This document shows, piece after piece, positions 1-6,147 of a stretch of DNA of 7,067 bases (positions are counted from its first letter, which is position 1; each line of letters starts with the position of its first letter). The stretch lies in contig WQTQ01000095.1 in NCBI GenBank assembly GCA_009786175.1, positions 1 to 7,067 on the forward strand, given 5' to 3'. Both the position numbers and the translations under genes were made by a program. Source of the stretch: Bacillota bacterium. Its GTDB lineage: Bacteria > Bacillota_A > Clostridia > Lachnospirales > WQUN01. The notes under the pieces were generated by a model that had not been told where the DNA came from, did no database searches, and saw only the letters and a program-made list of their open reading frames with translations.

Positions 1-312
1 AAGAGCGGCAACATCACCTTATTCCGCCTGCAATCCACAGCGAACTGCGAACTTAAGTCTTACATCGCGCAAGGTGAAACAATCAAAATGGATCCAAAAT
101 CGTTTGGCGGCATAGGCGTAATCGGAATTAAGGAAATGGCCCGTTTCTATCGTCATGTTCTTATAGCGAAACGTTATCCGCACCACGCGGCGATGGGCTA
201 CGGCCATGTGGGCAAGGCGTTGTACAGCGCGTTAAAGATGCTGGGCGTAAAAGACGTGGCATACAATCAACCCGCTTGCCTACCATACTGCGAAGAAAAC
301 CCGTTTGCGTAA
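1..312 (+). CDS. L-fucose/L-arabinose isomerase family protein, C-terminal part (5' end outside window)
   Basis: Frame 1 is open from the first base to TAA at 310-312 and gives the last 103 residues. The segment resembles the C-terminal domain of L-fucose isomerase-like proteins (the COG2407 type): NITLFRLQS near its start, DPKSFGGIGV at residues 31-40, RFYRHVL at 48-54, PHHAAMGYGHVGKAL at 60-74 and a C-terminal ENPF. Family members interconvert aldoses and ketoses (fucose, arabinose and related sugars) in the cytoplasm with a divalent metal. The conserved His pair in PHHAA may belong to the active site, but that is inference. Most of the enzyme, including the acidic metal ligands, lies upstream of the window, so the substrate cannot be told. 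Transaldolase follows after 36 bases and then transketolase, which suggests a pentose substrate. The family call is fairly firm; the exact sugar is open. Confidence 0.8.
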   Translation, partial: KSGNITLFRLQSTANCELKSYIAQGETIKMDPKSFGGIGVIGIKEMARFYRHVLIAKRYPHHAAMGYGHVGKALYSALKMLGVKDVAYNQPACLPYCEENPFA

Positions 313-334
313 GATCTACCCGTAAAAAAACAAT

Positions 335-341
335 AAAGGAG
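335..341 (+). promoter_or_regulatory. Ribosome binding site of the transaldolase gene
   Basis: AAAGGAG lies 7 bases before the ATG at 349, at near-ideal spacing. The 36-base gap after the isomerase stop shows no terminator or promoter, so cotranscription with the isomerase is likely. Confidence 0.85.
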
Positions 342-348
342 CATATCC

Positions 349-993
349 ATGAAACTCTTTATAGACACCGCCAATGTGGCGCACATTAGAGAAATAGAAA
401 GCTGGGGAGTAATTTGCGGTGTAACCACAAACCCATCCCTAATCGCCAAAGAAGGCCGCGACTTTGCGGAAGTTGTAAGAGAAATTACAACAATTGTAGA
501 CGGCCCAATTAGCGCGGAGGTTATCGACACCATGCACGAGGGCATGGTTAAAGAAGCTTTAGAGCTTGCTAAAATCCACAAAAATATCGTAATAAAAATC
601 CCAATGACAGACGAGGGTCTAAAAGCCACAAAAATTCTAACTGAAAAAGGCATCAAAACCAACGTTACATTGGTATTCTCTGCTGTACAAGCCCTTCTTG
701 CCGCACGGGCGGGTGCCACATATGTAAGCCCGTTCCTTGGCCGCCTAGATGATATAGGCACAGACGGGATGAATCTGATAGAAGAAATCTGCGATATTTT
801 TGATACCCACGGCATTGAAACAGAAATTATTGCTGCAAGCATCCGCAACCCGATACATGTTACCCAATCTGCCCGCCTTGGCGCGCATATTGCTACAATC
901 CCATATGCATGCTTCAAACAAATGCTTCATCACCCGCTAACAGACAGTGGCATCGAACGCTTCCTTAAAGATTGGGAAGGGGTAGCAAAATAA
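349..993 (+). CDS. tal: Transaldolase, small MipB/TalC-type (214 aa)
   Basis: This cytoplasmic enzyme moves a dihydroxyacetone unit between sedoheptulose 7-phosphate and glyceraldehyde 3-phosphate, giving fructose 6-phosphate and erythrose 4-phosphate (non-oxidative pentose phosphate pathway). The length is normal for the short single-barrel subfamily (about 210-220 aa). Visible landmarks are Asp6 in FIDTAN, the GVTTNPS loop at 24-30, Schiff-base Lys83 in [14 protein letters not shown] at 105-111, and [11 protein letters not shown] at 125-135. The related fructose-6-phosphate aldolases (FSA) carry Gln and Tyr at two active-site positions. By my alignment to E. coli FsaA from memory, these are Glu57 and Phe129 here, as in true transaldolases. 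The ATG at 349 is chosen for its strong ribosome binding site and because MKLFIDTAN is the usual family N-terminus. The stop overlaps the transketolase start by one base. Confidence 0.95.
   Translation: MKLFIDTANVAHIREIESWGVICGVTTNPSLIAKEGRDFAEVVREITTIVDGPISAEVIDTMHEGMVKEALELAKIHKNIVIKIPMTDEGLKATKILTEKGIKTNVTLVFSAVQALLAARAGATYVSPFLGRLDDIGTDGMNLIEEICDIFDTHGIETEIIAASIRNPIHVTQSARLGAHIATIPYACFKQMLHHPLTDSGIERFLKDWEGVAK
977..982 (+). promoter_or_regulatory. Ribosome binding site deciding the transketolase start
   Basis: AAGGGG inside the end of the transaldolase gene lies 10 bases before the ATG at 993. It supports this ATG over the in-frame TTG at 972, which would overlap the site itself and add seven residues that do not belong to the family N-terminus. 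Confidence 0.65.
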
Positions 994-2984
994 TGAGTAA
1001 ATTAGTAAACAACACCACTGTCAACACTCTGCGTTTCCTTAGTGTGGAAGCAATCCAAAAAGCAAAAAGCGGTCACCCCGGTTTACCGCTGGGCGCGGCC
1101 CCAATGGCACTTGCCCTATGGGGCGGCGTAATGAAGCACAACCCCAAAAACCCAAGCTGGCCCAACCGTGACAGGTTTGTACTGTCTGCGGGCCACGGCT
1201 CCGGGCTGTTGTACAGCCTGCTTCATGTGTTTGACTATGGTGTAACAATCGAAGACCTTAAGCAATTCCGTCAAGCCAACTCTAAAACCCCCGGCCACCC
1301 GGAATACGGCCATACCCCCGGTGTGGAAGTTACCACAGGCCCACTGGGGCAGGGGATTGCCAATGCAGTTGGTTTCGCCTGGGCAGAAACTCACATAGCT
1401 GCAAAGTTCAATAAGCCTGACACAAAACTTGTAGACCACTACACTTACGCCCTTTGCGGCGACGGCTGTTTACAAGAAGGCGTTGCACTGGAGGCAATTT
1501 CTCTTGCGGGTACATTGGGCCTAGGCAAGCTTATTTTGCTGTACGATTCAAACAACATTACAATAGAAGGCAACACAGATATTTCCTTTACAGAAGATGT
1601 TGCCAAAAGCTTTGAAGCAAAGCACTGGCATGTGCAAAAGGTGGAAGACGGCAACGACATGGCTGCAATTACCGCAGCAATAGAAAAGGCTAAATCCGTA
1701 ACAGACAAACCATCCATGATAGAAGTTAAAACCGTAATCGGCTTTGGCGCGCCAAAACAGGGCACTGCCGCCGTACACGGCTCCCCTCTTGGTGATGACG
1801 GTATTGCCGCCGCCAAAGAAGCACTTGGTTGGGAATATAAAGAAGAGTTTTTCGTGCCGCAGGAAGTAAAAGACAATGCCGCCGAGTGGTTATCCGCCGC
1901 CCAAACCTGGGAAAACGACTGGAACACTTTGGCCCAACAATACAAAGCCAAATATCCGGAAGACTGGGCCCAATGGGAGACATGGAAATCCGACAAACTT
2001 CCCGTAGACCTGGATAACTGGGACGAATATTGGCAGTACGAGGGCAATTTGGCAACCCGTCAATCTTCGGAGGTTGTGCTAAACAAATTATCCGCAAAAG
2101 TACCAAACCTGTTTGGCGGCTCTGCAGACCTTGCGCCGTCCACTCTTTCTATCATGAAGGACAGGAACAGCTACTCTAAGGAAACCCCTTGCGGCTCAAA
2201 CTTGCATTTTGGCATCCGCGAACATGCAATGACCGCAATTGCCAATGCGTTTGCAGCATACGGCGGCCTTCGCCCTTATGTTGCCGGGTTTTTTGTATTT
2301 GCCGATTATATGAAGCCTGCCATGCGTCTTGCAGCACTAATGAACCTGCCTGTTGTATACATTATGACCCACGACTCTATTGGCGTAGGCGAAGACGGTC
2401 CAACCCACCAGCCGGTAGAGCAGTTGGCATCTTTGCGCAGCATCCCTGGCTTTACAGTGTATCGTCCCTGCGACACTAAAGAAACCGCCGCCGCGTGGGC
2501 ATACGCTTTAAACCATACAAACGGCCCAACAGCTTTGGTACTCACACGTCAAGCCCTGCCGTTGCTGCCCGAAACAGGCAAAGGCGCGTATAAAGGCGCG
2601 TATGTATTAAAAGATGATGTTAATCCCGCCACAGGGCAACCGGATATTTTACTAATGGCAAGCGGTTCGGAAGTGGAGTTAATCTACAACGCCCAGCCTA
2701 TTCTTAAAGAAGCAGGAATCCACGCACGTGTAATAAGTGTACCTTCCATGGAAGTTTTCGATAAGCTAAGCTGTGAAGAAAAGGAAGCAGTTATGCCAAA
2801 AGCCGTCCGTGCCCGCCTTGCGGTAGAAGCGGCATCTTCTTTCGGCTGGCATAAGTACACCGGCCTGGACGGCAGTGTTATAGGCATAGACTCATTCGGC
2901 GCGTCTGCCCCGGCAGGTGAGCTGTTCAAGTTTTATGGGCTAACCGTTGAAGCCGTGGTAGAAAATGCAAAAAAATTAGTCTAA
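993..2984 (+). CDS. tkt: Transketolase, full length (663 aa)
   Basis: This thiamine-diphosphate enzyme transfers two-carbon ketol units between pentose, hexose, tetrose and heptulose phosphates, and works with the transaldolase to feed pentoses into glycolysis. The length matches standard bacterial transketolase. The N-terminal cofactor domain shows GHPG at 27-30, GHGS at 67-70, GPLGQG at 116-121, and the thiamine-diphosphate motif from GDG (156-158) to NN (187-188), followed by HGSPLG at 262-267. The middle domain has SADLAPST (377-384), the catalytic Glu410 in GIREHAM, and THDS/GPTHQP with His460 and His472. The C-terminal domain has ASGSE (556-560) and ends [17 protein letters not shown]. 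All expected catalytic blocks are present, with no frameshift or gap. The ATG overlaps the transaldolase stop (TAATG), which suggests translational coupling. A strong terminator follows, so this is the last gene of its operon. Confidence 0.98.
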   Translation: MSKLVNNTTVNTLRFLSVEAIQKAKSGHPGLPLGAAPMALALWGGVMKHNPKNPSWPNRDRFVLSAGHGSGLLYSLLHVFDYGVTIEDLKQFRQANSKTPGHPEYGHTPGVEVTTGPLGQGIANAVGFAWAETHIAAKFNKPDTKLVDHYTYALCGDGCLQEGVALEAISLAGTLGLGKLILLYDSNNITIEGNTDISFTEDVAKSFEAKHWHVQKVEDGNDMAAITAAIEKAKSVTDKPSMIEVKTVIGFGAPKQGTAAVHGSPLGDDGIAAAKEALGWEYKEEFFVPQEVKDNAAEWLSAAQTWENDWNTLAQQYKAKYPEDWAQWETWKSDKLPVDLDNWDEYWQYEGNLATRQSSEVVLNKLSAKVPNLFGGSADLAPSTLSIMKDRNSYSKETPCGSNLHFGIREHAMTAIANAFAAYGGLRPYVAGFFVFADYMKPAMRLAALMNLPVVYIMTHDSIGVGEDGPTHQPVEQLASLRSIPGFTVYRPCDTKETAAAWAYALNHTNGPTALVLTRQALPLLPETGKGAYKGAYVLKDDVNPATGQPDILLMASGSEVELIYNAQPILKEAGIHARVISVPSMEVFDKLSCEEKEAVMPKAVRARLAVEAASSFGWHKYTGLDGSVIGIDSFGASAPAGELFKFYGLTVEAVVENAKKLV

Positions 2985-3010
2985 ATGATACAAAAAAACA
3001 AGTCACCTTA

Positions 3011-3044
3011 TAACCGGGCATTAAAAAATGCCTGGTTATTTTTT
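3011..3044 (+). terminator. Rho-independent terminator of the isomerase-tal-tkt operon
   Basis: TAACCGGGCATT (3011-3022) pairs with AATGCCTGGTTA (3027-3038) as a 12-bp stem with a single G-T wobble and an AAAA loop. Six T residues follow directly at 3039-3044. It begins 26 bases after the transketolase stop. No T-tract flanks it on the opposite strand, so it looks one-directional. It separates the metabolic operon from the transporter operon. Confidence 0.95.
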
Positions 3045-3084
3045 ACAATCTTTTCTGAATACATAAAATCTTTAATTATTCTAT

Positions 3085-3112
3085 TTGTAATCATTTAGTA
3101 ATAATTTATAAT
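3085..3112 (+). promoter_or_regulatory. Predicted sigma-A promoter of the transporter operon
   Basis: A perfect -10 box TATAAT lies at 3107-3112. Sixteen bases upstream is TTGTAA (3085-3090), a 4-of-6 match to TTGACA. The region just upstream, roughly 3055-3084, is very AT-rich and could serve as an UP element. Transcription would start near 3119 and leave a leader of about 137 bases. A second -35-like TTGACC at 3112-3117 has no good -10 partner. In AT-rich DNA a TATAAT can arise by chance, but its place between the terminator and an operator-like palindrome supports the call. Confidence 0.7.
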
Positions 3113-3140
3113 TGACCAAAATTACTAACTGACTCTGGTG

Positions 3141-3154
3141 GTGAAACGTTTCAC
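3141..3154 (+). promoter_or_regulatory. LacI-family operator (perfect 14-bp palindrome)
   Basis: GTGAAACGTTTCAC is a perfect inverted repeat centred on CG. Its geometry and AAACGTTT core match operators of LacI-family repressors such as PurR and RbsR, and it resembles the CcpA cre site in general form. It lies at about +23 to +36 from the predicted start, where a bound repressor would block promoter escape or elongation. The likely regulator is a sugar-responsive LacI-type protein encoded outside the window. CcpA is less likely, because the cre consensus (as in TGAAAGCGCTTTCA) places the TGAAA one base further from the centre. Confidence 0.75.
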
Positions 3155-3169
3155 TCTGTTTATGGTCAC

Positions 3170-3193
3170 AATGGTAAGCCAAATGGAAAGCCA
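3170..3193 (+). repeat. 12-bp tandem duplication in the transporter leader
   Basis: AATGGTAAGCCA (3170-3181) is followed directly by AATGGAAAGCCA (3182-3193), with 11 of 12 bases identical. It lies between the operator and the ribosome binding site. I see no function for it; a local duplication in untranslated leader is the simplest view. Confidence 0.6.
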
Positions 3194-3242
3194 AAAAGCG
3201 GCAGTTATTAAATACCCTGTTTATGGGTGTAACAAATTTATC

Positions 3243-3247
3243 GGAGG
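3243..3247 (+). promoter_or_regulatory. Ribosome binding site deciding the binding-protein start
   Basis: GGAGG sits 8 bases before the ATG at 3256. The reading frame also has an upstream ATG at 3223, but that one has no ribosome binding site and would place GGAGG inside the gene. The start at 3256 is therefore preferred. Confidence 0.85.
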
Positions 3248-3255
3248 TTCGTGTT

Positions 3256-6135
3256 ATGGATGCAAATTTTGTTCACGCGCATAAGTCAAAACTAATAATG
3301 GGGGTTTTGGTGGTTGCAGCACTTGTAGCGTTCATATGGCTAAGAAACGACGATACAACAATTATGAATATTACCGGTACGCAAGAAGCCGCCGCCATAG
3401 TTGTGCGGGAAGGCAGCTATGCCGCATATCTACATTATCATGCCGGTATCCCAGCAGGAACGGAAGCAGTCGAAATAGACCTTTTTAATCCGGCTGGCGG
3501 TAATGGATTCGTTGTGCTTGAAAATTTTGAGGGGGAGCCTCAAGTTCTTTATACAGAAGAAAATTCTTACATAGAATTTTTAGTGAATCTTCCTTCTGCC
3601 GGAATGTACAATATACGTATTGAATATTTTCCTGTGGAAGGAAGAGGCATTGACATAACAAGGGAATTACGCATTAATGGCGAAATACCCTTTATGGGTG
3701 CAGAGTTAATAACCTTGCGCCGTGTATGGGGCGACAGCGACATTGGTGTGCGTATTGATAACCGCGGCAACCAAGTGAGGCCTTCACAAGTAGAGCGTCC
3801 CCGTTGGGAAATGTCTTATTTCCGCGACAGGCTGGGCTTTTTTCCCGAGCCATACCAGTTCTTTTTAGAGGGCGGAAGCAATACTTTAACATTAACAGGT
3901 ATAAGTGAGCCTTTAGCTATAAAACGCATAGAGTTGGTTCCTGTCCGTCAAATTCCAACTTTTGCGCAGTTTATGGGGCAAAACACCCTGCCTATTATTA
4001 ATGATTTTGACGAAATGCGGATACAAGGGCAGTATTCTACCGTACGCTCTTCACCTTCACTGTTCCCGCTGTTCGACAACTCTTCCAGTGTAACAGACCC
4101 GCCAAGTGCGACATTAATTGTACTAAACATGATTGGCGGCGATCCGTGGCGTATGCCGGGCCAATGGATAGAGTGGGAGTTTGAAGTTCCGCGGGACGGC
4201 TTGTACCGTATATCCATTTCTGCCCGCCAAAGCTATAACCGTGGCTTTGTATCAAGCCGTACCATCCTTATAAACGGCGAAATTCCGTTTCGCGAAGTTG
4301 AAGCTGTACCTTTCACCTTCAACAATAGTTGGGATCTTATAACCCTCCAAGACGACTATGGCAACGATTTGCTGTTCCCGTTACAGGCAGGGACAAATAC
4401 CATACGTATGGAAGTTACCTTGGGCGAACTTGGCGTAATTGTAAACAGGATACTTGACAGCGTATACCGCCTAAACGCAGTGTACCGCGAAATTATAGTG
4501 CTGACAGGCACAAACCCGGATCCATTGCGGGACTACCGGATAGATTACCGCTTTCCTCACGTAATGGACATGATTTACCAAGAAATTGGCGTTTTATACA
4601 TGATTCACAACGACCTGGTAGAGTTTGTTGGCGGGCGGAACGAGCATTCCGGCCTAATATCTTCACTATTACGTCAGCTTCAAGTCTTCCACCAACGGCC
4701 GGATCGTATTCCTGTCCGCCTGATAAGCTTCAGAAATAACGTTTCCGCTTTGGGCGACGCTACGCGCATTATGGCAGAAGGTCAACTGGACGTTAACTTT
4801 ATTACCGTAAGCGGATATGGGGCTAATCTGACATATGAAAGAGAGACTATATTTGGGCGGGTTGCTCACGAACTTCGCGCTTTTGGTGCCAGCTTCGTAA
4901 TGGATTTTGACAGCCTTGGCGATGTCCATGAAGGTGATAGAGTTATTGAAGTATGGATTCCCACCGGGCGCGACCAGGCCACTGCTCTAAAATCTATGAT
5001 TGACGATACATTTGTGCCAAACTACGGGATAGGTGTTAACCTCCGCCTTGTAGATGCGGGTGCGATTCTGCCTGCTGTGGTCGCCGGAATTGGCCCGGAC
5101 TTGGTCTTGTCCGTAGGTAATGATATGCCTGTAAACTTCGCTATGCGTAACGCCGCCGTAGATTTAACCAGGTTCCCGGACTTTGAAGAAATAAAGCAGC
5201 GTTTTGCACCAAGTGCGATGGTTCCGTACGCATTTGACGGCGGATATTTTGCCTTGCCAGAGACACAAGCGTTTGACGTAATGTTTTACCGCAGAGATAT
5301 TTTGGCAGACCTGGGCGTTGAACCGCCGCAAACATGGGACGATGTACGCGCTTTAATGCCACTGTTGCAACGTAACAACATGCACATTGGTATACCTGCC
5401 GTAGGCGACCCGCTGGCTCCCAACCTTTCCGGTTTCCTTACACAGTTATTTCAACGGGATGGCTTCATATTTAATGAAGAACATTCACGCACAATTTTAG
5501 ACAGTGAGGAATCTCTTGCGGCTTTTGAAGCCTATACGCGATTCTTTACCCACTTGGGTTCACCCCAGGCTTTTGACTTTAATAACCGTTTCAGAAGCGG
5601 AGAAATGCCAATCGGCTTTGGGCCGTTTACAAACTTTAACATGTTATCGGTTTTTGCCCCGGAAATTAACGGGCTGTGGAATTTTGGTTTAATGCCCGGC
5701 ATTAAGCAGCCGGACGGCACAATAGACCGTTCCGTGCCTACCGGGGGAACCGCGGTTGTAATGTTCCAGCAAAGCGAACGGCAAGAATACGCCTGGGAGT
5801 TCCTAAAATGGTGGACATCAATGGAAACTCAGCTGCGCTTTGGTAGGGAACTGGAATCTATCATGGGCGCGGCGGCCCGCTTCCCAACCGCCAACATAGA
5901 AGCCTTTGCCCGTATGCCATGGAGTACTGCCGAAATGGCCATTATAAATACACAGCGGGATTGGACAGTGGGTAACCCGGAAGTACCGGGCAGTTACTAT
6001 GTAACCCGTCACTTGTTAAACGCAATCCGCAGGGTTATAAACGAAAGTGTAGATACCCGCGAAACCCTGCTGGATTTCAATATTGTTATCAACCGTGAAC
6101 TTATTAACAAACGCCGCGAATTTGGGCTTGAATAA
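3256..6135 (+). CDS. Large membrane-anchored sugar ABC transporter substrate-binding protein (959 aa)
   Basis: The C-terminal part is a family-1 extracellular solute-binding domain (about residues 561-915). It opens VIEVWIPTGRDQATALKSMI and has AGIGPDLVLSVGND (610-623), ALPETQAFDVMFYRRDIL (666-683), PPQTWDD (690-696), MPIGFGPF (784-791) and EYAWEFLKWW (844-853). It should bind a sugar or oligosaccharide outside the cell and hand it to the permease encoded next. Residues 13-29 form a hydrophobic helix after KSK, with no Cys lipobox and no clear cleavage site, so the protein is probably held by an uncleaved N-terminal anchor. Residues about 70-230 and 285-405 are two beta-rich modules sharing the INGEIPF motif. 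Residues about 405-560 are a linker of unclear fold. Ordinary family members have about 400-450 residues, so this one is doubled by its N-terminal half. It is the first gene of its operon, with the permease 12 bases downstream. The actual ligand is unknown. Confidence 0.88.
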   Translation: MDANFVHAHKSKLIMGVLVVAALVAFIWLRNDDTTIMNITGTQEAAAIVVREGSYAAYLHYHAGIPAGTEAVEIDLFNPAGGNGFVVLENFEGEPQVLYTEENSYIEFLVNLPSAGMYNIRIEYFPVEGRGIDITRELRINGEIPFMGAELITLRRVWGDSDIGVRIDNRGNQVRPSQVERPRWEMSYFRDRLGFFPEPYQFFLEGGSNTLTLTGISEPLAIKRIELVPVRQIPTFAQFMGQNTLPIINDFDEMRIQGQYSTVRSSPSLFPLFDNSSSVTDPPSATLIVLNMIGGDPWRMPGQWIEWEFEVPRDGLYRISISARQSYNRGFVSSRTILINGEIPFREVEAVPFTFNNSWDLITLQDDYGNDLLFPLQAGTNTIRMEVTLGELGVIVNRILDSVYRLNAVYREIIVLTGTNPDPLRDYRIDYRFPHVMDMIYQEIGVLYMIHNDLVEFVGGRNEHSGLISSLLRQLQVFHQRPDRIPVRLISFRNNVSALGDATRIMAEGQLDVNFITVSGYGANLTYERETIFGRVAHELRAFGASFVMDFDSLGDVHEGDRVIEVWIPTGRDQATALKSMIDDTFVPNYGIGVNLRLVDAGAILPAVVAGIGPDLVLSVGNDMPVNFAMRNAAVDLTRFPDFEEIKQRFAPSAMVPYAFDGGYFALPETQAFDVMFYRRDILADLGVEPPQTWDDVRALMPLLQRNNMHIGIPAVGDPLAPNLSGFLTQLFQRDGFIFNEEHSRTILDSEESLAAFEAYTRFFTHLGSPQAFDFNNRFRSGEMPIGFGPFTNFNMLSVFAPEINGLWNFGLMPGIKQPDGTIDRSVPTGGTAVVMFQQSERQEYAWEFLKWWTSMETQLRFGRELESIMGAAARFPTANIEAFARMPWSTAEMAIINTQRDWTVGNPEVPGSYYVTRHLLNAIRRVINESVDTRETLLDFNIVINRELINKRREFGLE
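3568..3693 (+). repeat. Protein-level repeat copy 1 in the binding protein
   Basis: Codons 105-146 encode a 42-residue segment running from YIEFLVNLP through AGMYNIRI to INGEIPF. It aligns without gaps to codons 304-345, with 17 of 42 residues identical by my count. The pattern (beta strand, P-x-x-G-[ML]-Y-x-I-x-I strand, then an Asn-Gly turn) recalls beta-sandwich carbohydrate-binding modules of the CBM6/CBM35 type; that fold assignment is inference. After this repeat, FLEGGSNTLTLTG (203-215) continues the module. Confidence 0.75.
4165..4290 (+). repeat. Protein-level repeat copy 2 in the binding protein
   Basis: Codons 304-345 encode the second copy, running from WIEWEFEVP through DGLYRISI to INGEIPF. 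It is the same length as copy 1. A later segment, PLQAGTNTIRMEV (375-387), mirrors FLEGGSNTLTLTG after copy 1, so the duplication covers a whole module rather than a short motif. The two copies differ widely at DNA level, so the duplication is old. Confidence 0.75.
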
Positions 6136-6140
6136 AGGAG
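6134..6140 (+). promoter_or_regulatory. Ribosome binding site of the permease gene
   Basis: AAAGGAG overlaps the binding-protein stop codon and lies 7 bases before the ATG at 6148. The 12-base gap leaves no room for a separate promoter, so the two genes share one transcript. Confidence 0.85.
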
Positions 6141-6147
6141 TGTAAAC

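Noticed and set aside
267..917. Long open frame of 216 codons on the minus strand opposite the transaldolase gene
   Set aside because: It is antisense to a clearly conserved gene, shows no recognisable family features and has no ribosome binding site; codon bias of the real gene explains it.
1445..2047. Open frame of 200 codons on the minus strand opposite transketolase
   Set aside because: It is a shadow of a fully conserved transketolase; its Ser/Pro/Ala-rich low-complexity composition is typical of antisense translation.
3112..3117. TTGACC as the main -35 box of the transporter promoter
   Set aside because: At 16-18 bases downstream the sequence is GC-containing (around CTGGTG) and unlike a -10 box, while the TATAAT at 3107-3112 has a workable -35 at 3085.
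3141..3154. CcpA catabolite-repression (cre) site
   Set aside because: The TGAAA half-sites are each one base closer to the CG centre than in the cre consensus, so the spacing fits PurR/RbsR-like LacI-family operators better; dual recognition remains possible.
2985..3255. Mobile element, tRNA or CRISPR in the only sizeable intergenic gap
   Set aside because: No inverted terminal repeats, target duplications, cloverleaf or regularly spaced repeats are visible; the gap is explained by terminator, promoter, operator and leader.
3162..3284. A 40-codon open frame in the leader (begins MVTMVSQMESQ, ends with a Cys-rich GGSCYGCKFCSRA)
   Set aside because: It has no ribosome binding site at either of its early ATGs, it runs over the GGAGG and first codons of the binding protein, and its first part is made of the local 12-bp duplication. 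A leader peptide cannot be excluded but has no support.
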